A stretch of 35,469 nt of DNA from Rothia nasimurium (lineage in GTDB: Bacteria; Actinomycetota; Actinomycetes; Actinomycetales; Micrococcaceae). Shown piece after piece: positions 1-6,899 of this stretch. The DNA is taken from assembly GCF_004569295.1 (NCBI RefSeq), contig NZ_SPQC01000029.1, positions 1 through 35,469 of the forward strand, given 5' to 3'. Position 1 is the stretch's first letter. Every line of letters starts with the position of its first letter. Position numbers and translations under genes: made by a program. A model generated the notes under the pieces. That model ran no database searches, had not been told where the DNA came from, and saw nothing but the letters and a program-made list of their open reading frames with translations.

Positions 1-2
1 GT

Positions 3-1214
3 CTTGTCCGCCCCACCACCCCCGAGGTTATCGACCTTCGCCCGGGCAGCCCCGATACCTCCTTGGTGGCAAGTGCTGCCTGGCGGGCCGCCTGGCGGCA
101 GGCGGCAGCTACTCCCGGCGCAGCCTACCCGCCTGCTGGCTCCTATGAGTTACGGGTGCAGCTGGCTGAGCACCTGCGGCTGATGCGGTCAGTGCTGCGC
201 ACCCCGGACGACCTGCTGGTAACTGCCGGTGCCCGCGACGGCTTCCGCCTGATTCTCACCGCCCTGCGGCGCCGGGTGCGCAACCGTCCGCTTCGAATCG
301 CGGTCGAGAACCCTGGCTACCCCTCCCTGCATCGCATCCCCCTCGCCTTTGGGCACGAAATCCTACCGATTGAGGTTGATGAGCAGGGCCTTAACCCTGC
401 CCACCTGCCTACGGGGCCTCACCGGCCCGACCTCGTCCTTATAGCTCCTAGCCACCAGTACCCCCTGGGGGCTTCCATGCCGCTGGTGCGCCGCCTGGAG
501 CTACTGGCCTGGGCACGCACCCACGACGCCCTGCTGGTTGAAGACGACTACGATTCTGAGCTGCGCTATGTGGGCGACCCCCTGCCGGCTCTAGTTTCTC
601 TTGACCGCCCGCCTCTGCCGGGCGGGGCTGAAGCCGACCCGGCCCGTTGGGCCTCCGACCGGGTGGTAACACTGGGGTCTTTTGCGAAAATGCTGGCTCC
701 CGGTTTGAACCTGGGCTATGTGGTGGTGCCCCGGCATTTGCAGGCTGACCTGCTCGAACTGCGTGCCGATTTGGGCAACCCGGTGTCGTCGGTCGTGCAG
801 GACGCCATGGCAGCCTTCCTCGCTGCGGGCGGGGTGCGCCGCCATACGGCTCGCATGCGCCGGGTTTACCGTGGACGCCGGGAGCAGGTACTCACCGCCC
901 TGCAGGGGTTGGTCGGTGCCCGGGTACTACCCATGGATGGCGGCCTGCACGCGGTGCTTCACCTGCCCGGTCTTGATTCTGCCCGGGGGAGGGGCCTTGA
1001 GGGTGAACTGGTTGAGGCCGCCCGCTTAGAAGGCGTGCTTGTGGCCCCGCTGGGGGATTACTGGTCGGCACGGGCTGAGGCAGGGGAGGCCCTATATGGT
1101 TTGGTTCTTGGGTTTGGAGCCGTCAGCGACCGTAAGCTGGCTCTCGGTCTGGAAAGTTTGCGGCAGGTGTTGGAAGGCTACCCTGCTGGTCTAGGCGCCC
1201 ATTCTGGCCAGTAG
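3..1214 (+). CDS. MocR/PdxR-type regulator, C-terminal aminotransferase-like domain (5' partial)
   Basis: The frame is open from the left edge, so the N-terminal GntR helix-turn-helix and linker lie outside the window. What remains is a fold-type I PLP aminotransferase domain. Its first visible residues (IDLRPGSPDTS) match the usual entry into this domain in MocR/PdxR regulators. PLP-site marks are visible: the VEDDYDSELRY segment with the cofactor-contacting Asp, and SFAKMLAPGLNLGY with the Schiff-base Lys. Family members use PLP or amino-compound sensing to control vitamin B6 or amino-acid genes. The gene ends at a TAG with a short gap to the next gene. The domain call is secure; the regulated target is unknown because the N-terminus and its divergent neighbour are not visible. 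Confidence 0.85.
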   Translation, partial: LVRPTTPEVIDLRPGSPDTSLVASAAWRAAWRQAAATPGAAYPPAGSYELRVQLAEHLRLMRSVLRTPDDLLVTAGARDGFRLILTALRRRVRNRPLRIAVENPGYPSLHRIPLAFGHEILPIEVDEQGLNPAHLPTGPHRPDLVLIAPSHQYPLGASMPLVRRLELLAWARTHDALLVEDDYDSELRYVGDPLPALVSLDRPPLPGGAEADPARWASDRVVTLGSFAKMLAPGLNLGYVVVPRHLQADLLELRADLGNPVSSVVQDAMAAFLAAGGVRRHTARMRRVYRGRREQVLTALQGLVGARVLPMDGGLHAVLHLPGLDSARGRGLEGELVEAARLEGVLVAPLGDYWSARAEAGEALYGLVLGFGAVSDRKLALGLESLRQVLEGYPAGLGAHSGQ

Positions 1215-1272
1215 GGCGTAACAGGCTACCTGCGGCTCGGCGGCTTTCAGCTTGGCTGGTTAGACTGGTGGG

Positions 1273-1923
1273 GTGACTTTTGATTCTCAGCACTCCAATT
1301 CCCAGCGCACCGACTCCGAGTTCTCTGACCCCCGCCATGAGTCCGGCGGGCAGCAGGCCGCCCCCAAGCGTCCTGTGGATCCTGCTCTTGCAGCCGCCCT
1401 CACCGGCCCCACCCTGGTACATGCCCTGGTTTTCCTGGCCTTCGGCCTCACCACGGTCTTTTGGCAGCAGCCGACCCTGGGCGTCATTACCGTCATGCTG
1501 GGTCTTTATATGCTGGGCTATGCGGGGGCGTCCTACCTGACGGCCCAAACCCTGCGCCGCGTAGGGGGCGCCAGCTCGGCCCAGGCCTTTACCTCTATCG
1601 CCCTGATGCAGGCTGCCGGTGGCGTACTGGCTTTTGTGGCTCCCCGCGGGGAGTTCTGGCTAACCCTGATTACTGCCTGCGTGCTGGGCTTGACCGGCGT
1701 GCTCAAACTGCTCGCCGGTATGCGTACTAAGGCGAGCAACCCGGCGGCCCGTGACTGGCAGCTTGAGGGCGCTATCGTGACGCTTTCGGCGGCAGCCCTG
1801 CCTGTGGTCTCTGAGATTGGCGATAAGGCCATTATGGGAACTGCCGGTGGCGGGGCCCTAGTAGCCGGTATTTTCTTGGTGGTCGGTGCGCTGTCCTTGC
1901 GCGCGGACGCCCGTCACGGCTAG
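1273..1923 (+). CDS. Hypothetical six-helix integral membrane protein
   Basis: A 216-residue protein with a GTG start. A polar, Ser/Pro-rich N-terminal tail of about 45 residues is followed by about six hydrophobic segments (near residues 48-65, 68-90, 103-121, 127-150, 164-180 and 186-208). The loops are short, so most of the protein is embedded in the cytoplasmic membrane. It resembles the many small actinobacterial acyl-CoA-synthetase-linked or DUF308-type membrane proteins in layout, but I see no motif that fixes a family. It lies 58 bp after the regulator and before another small membrane protein, and may be co-transcribed with it. No function is assigned. Confidence 0.7.
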   Translation: MTFDSQHSNSQRTDSEFSDPRHESGGQQAAPKRPVDPALAAALTGPTLVHALVFLAFGLTTVFWQQPTLGVITVMLGLYMLGYAGASYLTAQTLRRVGGASSAQAFTSIALMQAAGGVLAFVAPRGEFWLTLITACVLGLTGVLKLLAGMRTKASNPAARDWQLEGAIVTLSAAALPVVSEIGDKAIMGTAGGGALVAGIFLVVGALSLRADARHG

Positions 1924-1991
1924 GGGCTGTCGGGCAAAAGTGGTGCTCACCCCGTAGACTGGTGGAGAGTTTGTTTTCAGGAGGAATGGTC

Positions 1992-2387
1992 TTGGCTCAG
2001 AAGAGTGAATCACCCAATCGTGGGTTTAAGGCGCAGGTGCGCGGTCCGCTGATTATCGCGGCGGTCTTGGCCCTGGTGGCTTTCTTGGGCATCGTGGTTT
2101 TTGCAACCGGCGGTACAGATAACACCCCGAATGTGGTGCTGGCTTTGACCGTTGCCGGTGCTGTTTTTGTGGTCACCCTGGTCATGTGTGCAACCCTGAT
2201 TCTGGTGGAGCGCCCCAACGACCCCGAGCTGGGCGAAGGCACCGGTATCAACCGGTCGTCCACCAAGCTGTACGCTGAGGCTCGCGCCCGCCGCGAAGCC
2301 GAGGCCAAGCGCCGCGAGGCTGAAGAAAAGGAACGCCTGGCCAAGCGTATTGACGAGGCCAACGCTGCCCAGGACGGCCAGCAGTAA
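1992..2387 (+). CDS. Small two-helix membrane protein with charged C-terminal coiled coil
   Basis: A 131-residue protein read from a TTG start at 1992. I chose this start because a perfect AGGAGG at 1979-1984 lies 7 nt upstream. The in-frame ATG at 1986 would overlap the spacing region with only 1 nt between it and the Shine-Dalgarno. Two hydrophobic helices (about residues 17-36 and 46-70) are followed by a highly charged Arg/Glu/Ala-rich helix (about 88-125) likely to form a cytoplasmic coiled coil. The sequence reads as a conserved actinobacterial hypothetical protein of unknown function. A strong terminator follows. Confidence 0.75.
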   Translation: MAQKSESPNRGFKAQVRGPLIIAAVLALVAFLGIVVFATGGTDNTPNVVLALTVAGAVFVVTLVMCATLILVERPNDPELGEGTGINRSSTKLYAEARARREAEAKRREAEEKERLAKRIDEANAAQDGQQ

Positions 2388-2406
2388 GTCTGATTCCGTA
2401 AGACAG

Positions 2407-2450
2407 AAGGGCCGGGGCAGGTACCAGTGGTGGTACCTGCCCCGGCCCTT
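2407..2450. terminator. Bidirectional intrinsic terminator
   Basis: A perfect 20-bp stem (2407-2426 with 2431-2450) with a GTGG loop, flanked by A and T tracts so it can act in both directions. It separates the small membrane protein gene from the convergent monooxygenase gene. The stem contains AGGTACCA/TGGTACCT, also found in the nested terminator near 32311. Confidence 0.9.
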
Positions 2451-2481
2451 TTATGGTTAAGGCTCTGAGGCGCCGGGCGCC

Positions 2482-4377
2482 CTAGACCTCGGGGTCGATG
2501 AAGACCCCGTCGAAGTAGGCAGCTAGGGCGGTGTGGTCGGTGAGGGGTAGGGCTGCACCCACGTACTGGTCGGGGCGCACGACTACCACTACACCGTCGC
2601 GGGAGAGTTTGCGCTCTTCGAAGATGTCTTCATCGGGCAGGGCGCAGTAGATGTTCTCCCAGTACTCAATCTGATAAGTGCCCACCAGGGGGCGGAAGGC
2701 CGCGGGGGCATCGGTGGTCTCGAACTCGGTGTAGTTCTGCTGGTAGATCACCACCGGCTCAATCAGGGCGTCGAAGTCAGCTCCCTCAGTTCGGTAGCGG
2801 ACAAAGGGGGAGGCAGGGTCGCTGATAAGGAAGTCGCTGAGCTCTTTGACCTTTGACTCAGCAGCCGCCGGGTGTGCGGCATCGGCGAAGACGTAGAGCC
2901 GGTAGCGGCCGTCCGCTCTTGCTTCGTGCCCCAGGTGGCGGGGGTAGGCGTTCTCGCGGCGGTTCACGCGGGCTGAACGGAACCGCTTGCCCACGGGGAA
3001 CCCCTCAGCCAGGTGCTGGTGCTCGGTTCCGCCGGTGATAAGAGAAGGCTTGTACTCGGTCATGAACCCGGCTGGGAACTCGGCGGTTTTCACGTAGAAC
3101 TCTTCAAGATATTCGGGGCTGGGCAGGTCCTCGGGCTTGGTGGCCATGAGGGTGGACCACTCTTTATCGAAGTCAATCAGGTTCTTGGCGATTTCCTGGC
3201 GTTCCCCGGAGTAGGTATCGAGTAGGGCCTCGGGGGCGCGCCCTGAGAGTACGTGGCCGAGTTTCCAGGCAATGTTGAAGCCGTCCTGCATGGAGACGTT
3301 CATGCCCTGGCCTGCCTTGGCTGAGTGGGTGTGGCAGGCGTCTCCGGTGATGAAGACGCGGGGGGTGCGGGTGCCGCGGTCGCAGGTGTCGACATCGTCG
3401 AAGTGGTCGGTGAGGCGGTGGCCGACTTCGTAGACCGAGTGCCAGGCCACGTTCTTCACATCGATGGAGTAGGGGTGGTAGATGGCATTGGCGCGGTCGA
3501 TGATTTCTTCAATGGGGGTGGAGCGTACGGCATGGTTGTCGTTGAGGGAGACTTCGCCTAGGTCAACGTAAACACGGGCCAGGTGGCCGCCTTCGCGGGG
3601 GATATGCAGGATGGAACCCTTGGTAGAGGTGATAGCGCACTTCATGCGCCAGTCGGGGAAGTCTGTGTTGACCACGACGTCCATGACGCCCCAGGCATGG
3701 TTGGCGGCGTCGCCTGAGAGGGTGCGGCCAATGGACTTGCGGACGCCAGAGCGGGCTCCGTCGCAGCCGATGACGTATTTGGCGCGGACGGTGCGTTCTT
3801 CGCCGTAGTGTTCGCCGGTCGTATGGCGGACGGTGACTTTCACGGGGTAGTCGTGGTCTTCTTCAATGGTGAGCCCGAGAAACTCAATGCCGTAATCGGG
3901 GGTGATTTTGCCGGGGGAGTTGCGGGCGAAGTCGGCGAAGTAGTCGAGAATGCGGGCCTGGTTGATGATCAGGTGGGGGAATTCGCTGATGTTGTGGGGG
4001 TCGTCGGGGGTGCGGGTGATGCGGACGATGTTGTCGGGATTGGCAGGGTCGGGTTTCCAGAAGCTGGTTTCGGTGATGTGGTAGGCCTCGCGGATTATTT
4101 CTTCGGCAAAGCGGAAGGCCTGGAAGGTTTCGACGCTACGGGCCTGGATGCCGTCAGCTTGGCCGAGTTCGAGGCGGCCTGCCCTGCGTTCGATGATGCG
4201 GGTGTTGATTTGGGGGAACTGGGAGAGCTGGGCGGCGGCAATCATACCGGCGGGGCCGGAGCCGACGATGAGAACGTCCATGGTCTCTGGTAGTTCATCT
4301 GCGCGGTTAATGCCGTAGCCTGCTGCGTCTTCAAGGCGGGGGTCGCGGGAAATATAGCCGTTGTGGTGGAAATGCAT
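2482..4377 (-). CDS. FAD-dependent aromatic monooxygenase (phenol 2-monooxygenase / 3-hydroxybenzoate 4-hydroxylase family)
   Basis: A 631-residue single-component flavoprotein hydroxylase. The start at 4377 is chosen over an upstream in-frame Met because AAGGAG lies 4 nt before it. The dinucleotide-binding motif VGSGPAGMIAA lies near residues 36-46, a DG segment (CDGARSGVRK) typical of class A flavin monooxygenases near residue 205, and a GDACHTHSAKAGQGMN FAD-ribityl motif near residue 340. The long C-terminal thioredoxin-like domain is typical of phenol hydroxylase relatives. It is divergent from the homoprotocatechuate operon and shares its control region. I infer that it supplies the pathway by ring-hydroxylating a monohydroxyphenylacetate to 3,4-dihydroxyphenylacetate, replacing the two-component HpaBC, which is absent here. 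The exact substrate could instead be another hydroxyarene. Confidence 0.85.
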   Translation of the reverse strand: MHFHHNGYISRDPRLEDAAGYGINRADELPETMDVLIVGSGPAGMIAAAQLSQFPQINTRIIERRAGRLELGQADGIQARSVETFQAFRFAEEIIREAYHITETSFWKPDPANPDNIVRITRTPDDPHNISEFPHLIINQARILDYFADFARNSPGKITPDYGIEFLGLTIEEDHDYPVKVTVRHTTGEHYGEERTVRAKYVIGCDGARSGVRKSIGRTLSGDAANHAWGVMDVVVNTDFPDWRMKCAITSTKGSILHIPREGGHLARVYVDLGEVSLNDNHAVRSTPIEEIIDRANAIYHPYSIDVKNVAWHSVYEVGHRLTDHFDDVDTCDRGTRTPRVFITGDACHTHSAKAGQGMNVSMQDGFNIAWKLGHVLSGRAPEALLDTYSGERQEIAKNLIDFDKEWSTLMATKPEDLPSPEYLEEFYVKTAEFPAGFMTEYKPSLITGGTEHQHLAEGFPVGKRFRSARVNRRENAYPRHLGHEARADGRYRLYVFADAAHPAAAESKVKELSDFLISDPASPFVRYRTEGADFDALIEPVVIYQQNYTEFETTDAPAAFRPLVGTYQIEYWENIYCALPDEDIFEERKLSRDGVVVVVRPDQYVGAALPLTDHTALAAYFDGVFIDPEV

Positions 4378-4444
4378 GGTGCTCCTTAGGGAGTGGGTGC
4401 GGCGCTGCACCTCAGCAAATATGTGATGTATAACACTTGTTCTG

Positions 4445-4459
4445 AATCATATACGATGT
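4445..4459 (+). promoter_or_regulatory. Putative GntR operator, copy 1
   Basis: AATCATATACGATGT, near-palindromic core ATCATATACGAT. It matches the copy at 4562-4576 in 13 of 15 bases and lies over the monooxygenase promoter. The GntR regulator encoded in the divergent operon is the obvious candidate binder; this is inference. Confidence 0.5.
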
Positions 4460-4475
4460 ACAGCAGGGGTGGCAA
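4446..4475 (-). promoter_or_regulatory. Promoter for the FAD monooxygenase gene
   Basis: On the minus strand, TTGCCA (4470-4475) and TATGAT (4446-4451) are separated by 18 bp and lie about 70 bp before the start codon. The -10 box is inside the first copy of the putative GntR box, so repression by promoter occlusion is plausible. Confidence 0.55.
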
Positions 4476-4505
4476 GGGTTGTCTGAAACTCATCGCGGGG
4501 TGACT

Positions 4506-4531
4506 GCAAGGCTTTTACAAAAAGCTCTTGC
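4506..4531. promoter_or_regulatory. Imperfect palindrome in the divergent promoter region
   Basis: Two arms, GCAAGGCTTTT and AAAAGCTCTTGC, around an ACA centre; one arm carries an extra T. It lies between the two divergent promoters, with no T-tract and no gene end nearby, so a protein-binding site is more likely than a terminator. The binder is unknown. Confidence 0.35.
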
Positions 4532-4546
4532 TGTGATGTGAGTTAC

Positions 4547-4574
4547 TTGCTAGTGTGTGAAAATGATATACGAT
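4547..4574 (+). promoter_or_regulatory. Candidate promoter of the homoprotocatechuate operon
   Basis: TTGCTA (4547-4552), 16-bp spacer, TACGAT (4569-4574), about 40 bp before the first start codon of the operon. The -10 element lies in the second GntR-box copy. Both hexamers are imperfect. Confidence 0.4.
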
Positions 4575-4576
4575 TT
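4562..4576 (+). promoter_or_regulatory. Putative GntR operator, copy 2
   Basis: AATGATATACGATTT, the second copy of the box found at 4445-4459, 117 bp away and over the promoter of the plus-strand operon. One box on each divergent promoter suits joint control of the hydroxylase and the ring-cleavage operon. Confidence 0.5.
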
Positions 4577-4611
4577 CAGACAAGGTTGATAGAGCTCAAC
4601 GAGGAGACTCC

Positions 4612-6132
4612 ATGACTGCTACCCCCTCCAACCGAGATTCCCTTCCCGTCACGCCCGGCAAGATTATCGCCGTGCACGTGGCCTACGAATCGCGTGCAGC
4701 CCAGCGCGGGCGGCGTCCGGCTCAGCCCTCCTACTTCTTCAAGCCCACCAGTTCCTTGGCCGGCTCCGGCGCCCCCGTTGAGCGCCCAGAGGGTACCGAA
4801 CTCCTTGCCTTTGAGGGAGAAATTGCCCTGGTCATCGGCACCCCTGCCCGCCACGTTCCCCTTGAAGACGCCTGGAACCATGTCGCCTACGTGACTGCCG
4901 CCAACGACCTGGGCATCTACGACTACCGCCCCGCCGACAAGGGCTCCAACGTGCGGTCCAAGGGTCGTGACGGCTACACCCCTCTTGGCCCCGGCCTCAT
5001 CGACGCTCGCACGGTGTCAGAAGACCAGCTACGCATCCGCACCTGGGTTAACGGCGAACTCGTACAGCAGGATGACACCGCCGCGGCCAACATGATCTTC
5101 CCCCTCTCCCAGTTCGTCGCCGACCTCTCCCAGCACATGACCCTCGAAACCGGCGACGTCATCCTGACCGGTACCCCCGCAGGCTCCTCCGTCATCGTCC
5201 CCGGTGACGTCGTCGAAGTGGAAGTAGACGCCCCCACCTCCGCCGGAGCCCCCACCTCGGGTCGTCTCGTTACCCCCGTTATCGCAGGTCGAGGCGACTT
5301 CAACGAGTCCATCGGCACTCTACCCGCCGTTGACGAAAAGCAGACCGAAGAAGCCTGGGGCTCCCGCGAAGCTGCCGAGCTCCCCCCGCTGGAAGAACAA
5401 GAAACCTCACAGGCTGCGTCCGCTCTGACTCCCGAACTCCGCCGCCTCCTGCAGTCCGTACCCACTGCTGGTCTATCAGCCCAGCTCCGCGCTCGCGGTC
5501 TCAACAACGTTGTCATTGAGGGCGTCTACCCCCAGACCCCCGGCACCAAAATTGTCGGCACTGCTAAAACCCTGCGCTTTGTGCCCAACCGCGAAGACCT
5601 GTTCAAGGCCCACGGCGGTGGCTACAACGCCCAAAAACGCTGTTTTGACGAGGTGACTGAAGGAGAAATTATCGTCATTGAAGCCCGCGGGGAGTCCGGC
5701 TCCGGCACCCTGGGTGACATCCTGGCCCTGAGGGCGAAAGGACGCGGGGCCGCCGGCGTCATCACCGACGGCGGGGTGCGCGACTACGCGGCTGTCAAAG
5801 AAATCGGCCTGCCCGTCTTTACTCAGGGACCCCACCCGGCCGTCCTGGGCCGCAAGCACGTCCCCTGGGAGGTCGATGTGGCAGTGGCCTGCGGAAACGC
5901 CACCGTGCTCCCCGGCGATATTATCGTCGGCGATGACGACGGAGCCATCGTCATCCCGCCCGCTATCGCAGCCGAAGTCGCCCAGGCCGCTTTCGATAAA
6001 GAACACGAGGACGCCTGGGTCGCCGAACATGTCGCAGCCGGTCACCCTGTGGACGGGCTCTTCCCACCCACCGGCGCCTGGAAAGAAAAGTACAAAGACT
6101 GGCTGGCCCAGAACCCACCCGCTCAGCCCTAA
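4612..6132 (+). CDS. Fused fumarylacetoacetate-hydrolase-family (HpaG-like) and RraA-like enzyme
   Basis: A 506-residue two-domain protein; GAGGAG at 4601-4606 supports the start. Residues about 16-230 are a FAH-family domain with the metal-binding acidic pattern (E68-G-E70 and D99 in AANDLGIYDYR) and the late LTGTPAG signature. An acidic linker (about 235-275) leads to an RraA-like domain (about 278-500) carrying LGD at 367-369 and GGVRD ending at R390-D391, the pair used for Mg/pyruvoyl chemistry in HMG/oxaloacetate aldolase-decarboxylases of that family. In E. coli HpaG is two fused FAH halves performing decarboxylation of OPET and isomerisation of HHDD. Here the second half is replaced by RraA, so the decarboxylation may have moved to that domain. 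This division of labour is inference. It is the first gene of the hpa operon, 16 bp before the regulator. Confidence 0.88.
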   Translation: MTATPSNRDSLPVTPGKIIAVHVAYESRAAQRGRRPAQPSYFFKPTSSLAGSGAPVERPEGTELLAFEGEIALVIGTPARHVPLEDAWNHVAYVTAANDLGIYDYRPADKGSNVRSKGRDGYTPLGPGLIDARTVSEDQLRIRTWVNGELVQQDDTAAANMIFPLSQFVADLSQHMTLETGDVILTGTPAGSSVIVPGDVVEVEVDAPTSAGAPTSGRLVTPVIAGRGDFNESIGTLPAVDEKQTEEAWGSREAAELPPLEEQETSQAASALTPELRRLLQSVPTAGLSAQLRARGLNNVVIEGVYPQTPGTKIVGTAKTLRFVPNREDLFKAHGGGYNAQKRCFDEVTEGEIIVIEARGESGSGTLGDILALRAKGRGAAGVITDGGVRDYAAVKEIGLPVFTQGPHPAVLGRKHVPWEVDVAVACGNATVLPGDIIVGDDDGAIVIPPAIAAEVAQAAFDKEHEDAWVAEHVAAGHPVDGLFPPTGAWKEKYKDWLAQNPPAQP

Positions 6133-6148
6133 CCCGCTAGGAACCACC

Positions 6149-6853
6149 GTGAATATCGATCTCTACCCCGGGACGTCAATACCGGTGACCCTCGACTACA
6201 AGAAGGGTCTATCTAAAGCCGAGACTGCCTACACCTGGGTGCGCGAAAAAATCGTGAACGGCGATTTTGCCGCTGGCCACCGCCTGGTGCTGGCCTCTAT
6301 CGGCCGGGAACTCGATATGTCGGTGGTTCCTGTGCGCGAAGCTATCCGCCAGCTTGAAGCAGAAGGCCTCGTCACTTTCGAGCGGAACGTGGGCGCCAGG
6401 GTCGCCATGGTCGACAGCTCCGCCTACGTAGAGAGCATGCAAACCCTCGGCATTCTAGAAGGTGCAGCCACCGCTCTAGCCCTGCCCCACCTGACCGCTG
6501 AAGACATCGCTGCAGCTCGTGACTACAACCAGCAGCTTGCCACCCTCCTTGAAGACTTTGACCCCAAAGCCTTCACCGACCTCAACCACCGGTTCCACCA
6601 GGTTCTTACCCACCGCTGCCCCAACCAGCACCTCGTAGACCTGGTAGGGAGCGAATGGAACCGCCTCGGCAACCTGCGCGAATCAACCTTCTCTTTCGTG
6701 CCCGGCCGTGCTGCCGAATCAGTGGCAGAACACGACCAAATTATCGACCTCATCGACCGCGGCCAGCCAGCCCACGAGGTCGAACAAGCTGTACGAGACC
6801 ACCGCCAGGCGACCCTCACCAGCTACCTCAGCACTATCCCCGAGCCGGTGTAA
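6149..6853 (+). CDS. GntR-family regulator, FCD (FadR) subfamily
   Basis: A 234-residue protein starting at GTG 6149 with TAGGAA at 6138-6143. The N-terminal winged helix (about residues 25-88) contains IVNGDFAAGHRLVLASIGRELDMS and the recognition-helix segment VPVREAIRQLEAEGLV. The remaining 140 residues form an all-alpha FCD ligand domain with metal-binding His/Asp positions (FTDLNHRFH, VAEHDQIIDLI, VRDHRQATL). Lying between the first enzyme and hpaE in the operon, it most likely senses an aromatic acid or ring-cleavage intermediate and regulates its own operon plus the divergent monooxygenase. The two near-palindromic boxes at 4445 and 4562 are candidate targets. Ligand and sign of control cannot be read from sequence. 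Confidence 0.88.
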   Translation: MNIDLYPGTSIPVTLDYKKGLSKAETAYTWVREKIVNGDFAAGHRLVLASIGRELDMSVVPVREAIRQLEAEGLVTFERNVGARVAMVDSSAYVESMQTLGILEGAATALALPHLTAEDIAAARDYNQQLATLLEDFDPKAFTDLNHRFHQVLTHRCPNQHLVDLVGSEWNRLGNLRESTFSFVPGRAAESVAEHDQIIDLIDRGQPAHEVEQAVRDHRQATLTSYLSTIPEPV

Positions 6854-6899
6854 CCCGCCCACCGGCGTCCGCCCCTCACACCGCACAAAGGAGTTACCT

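Noticed and set aside
5876-6148. N-terminal extension of the GntR regulator frame into the upstream gene
   Set aside because: It overlaps the conserved end of the RraA domain and has Pro/Ser-rich shifted composition; GTG 6149 has a proper ribosome site.
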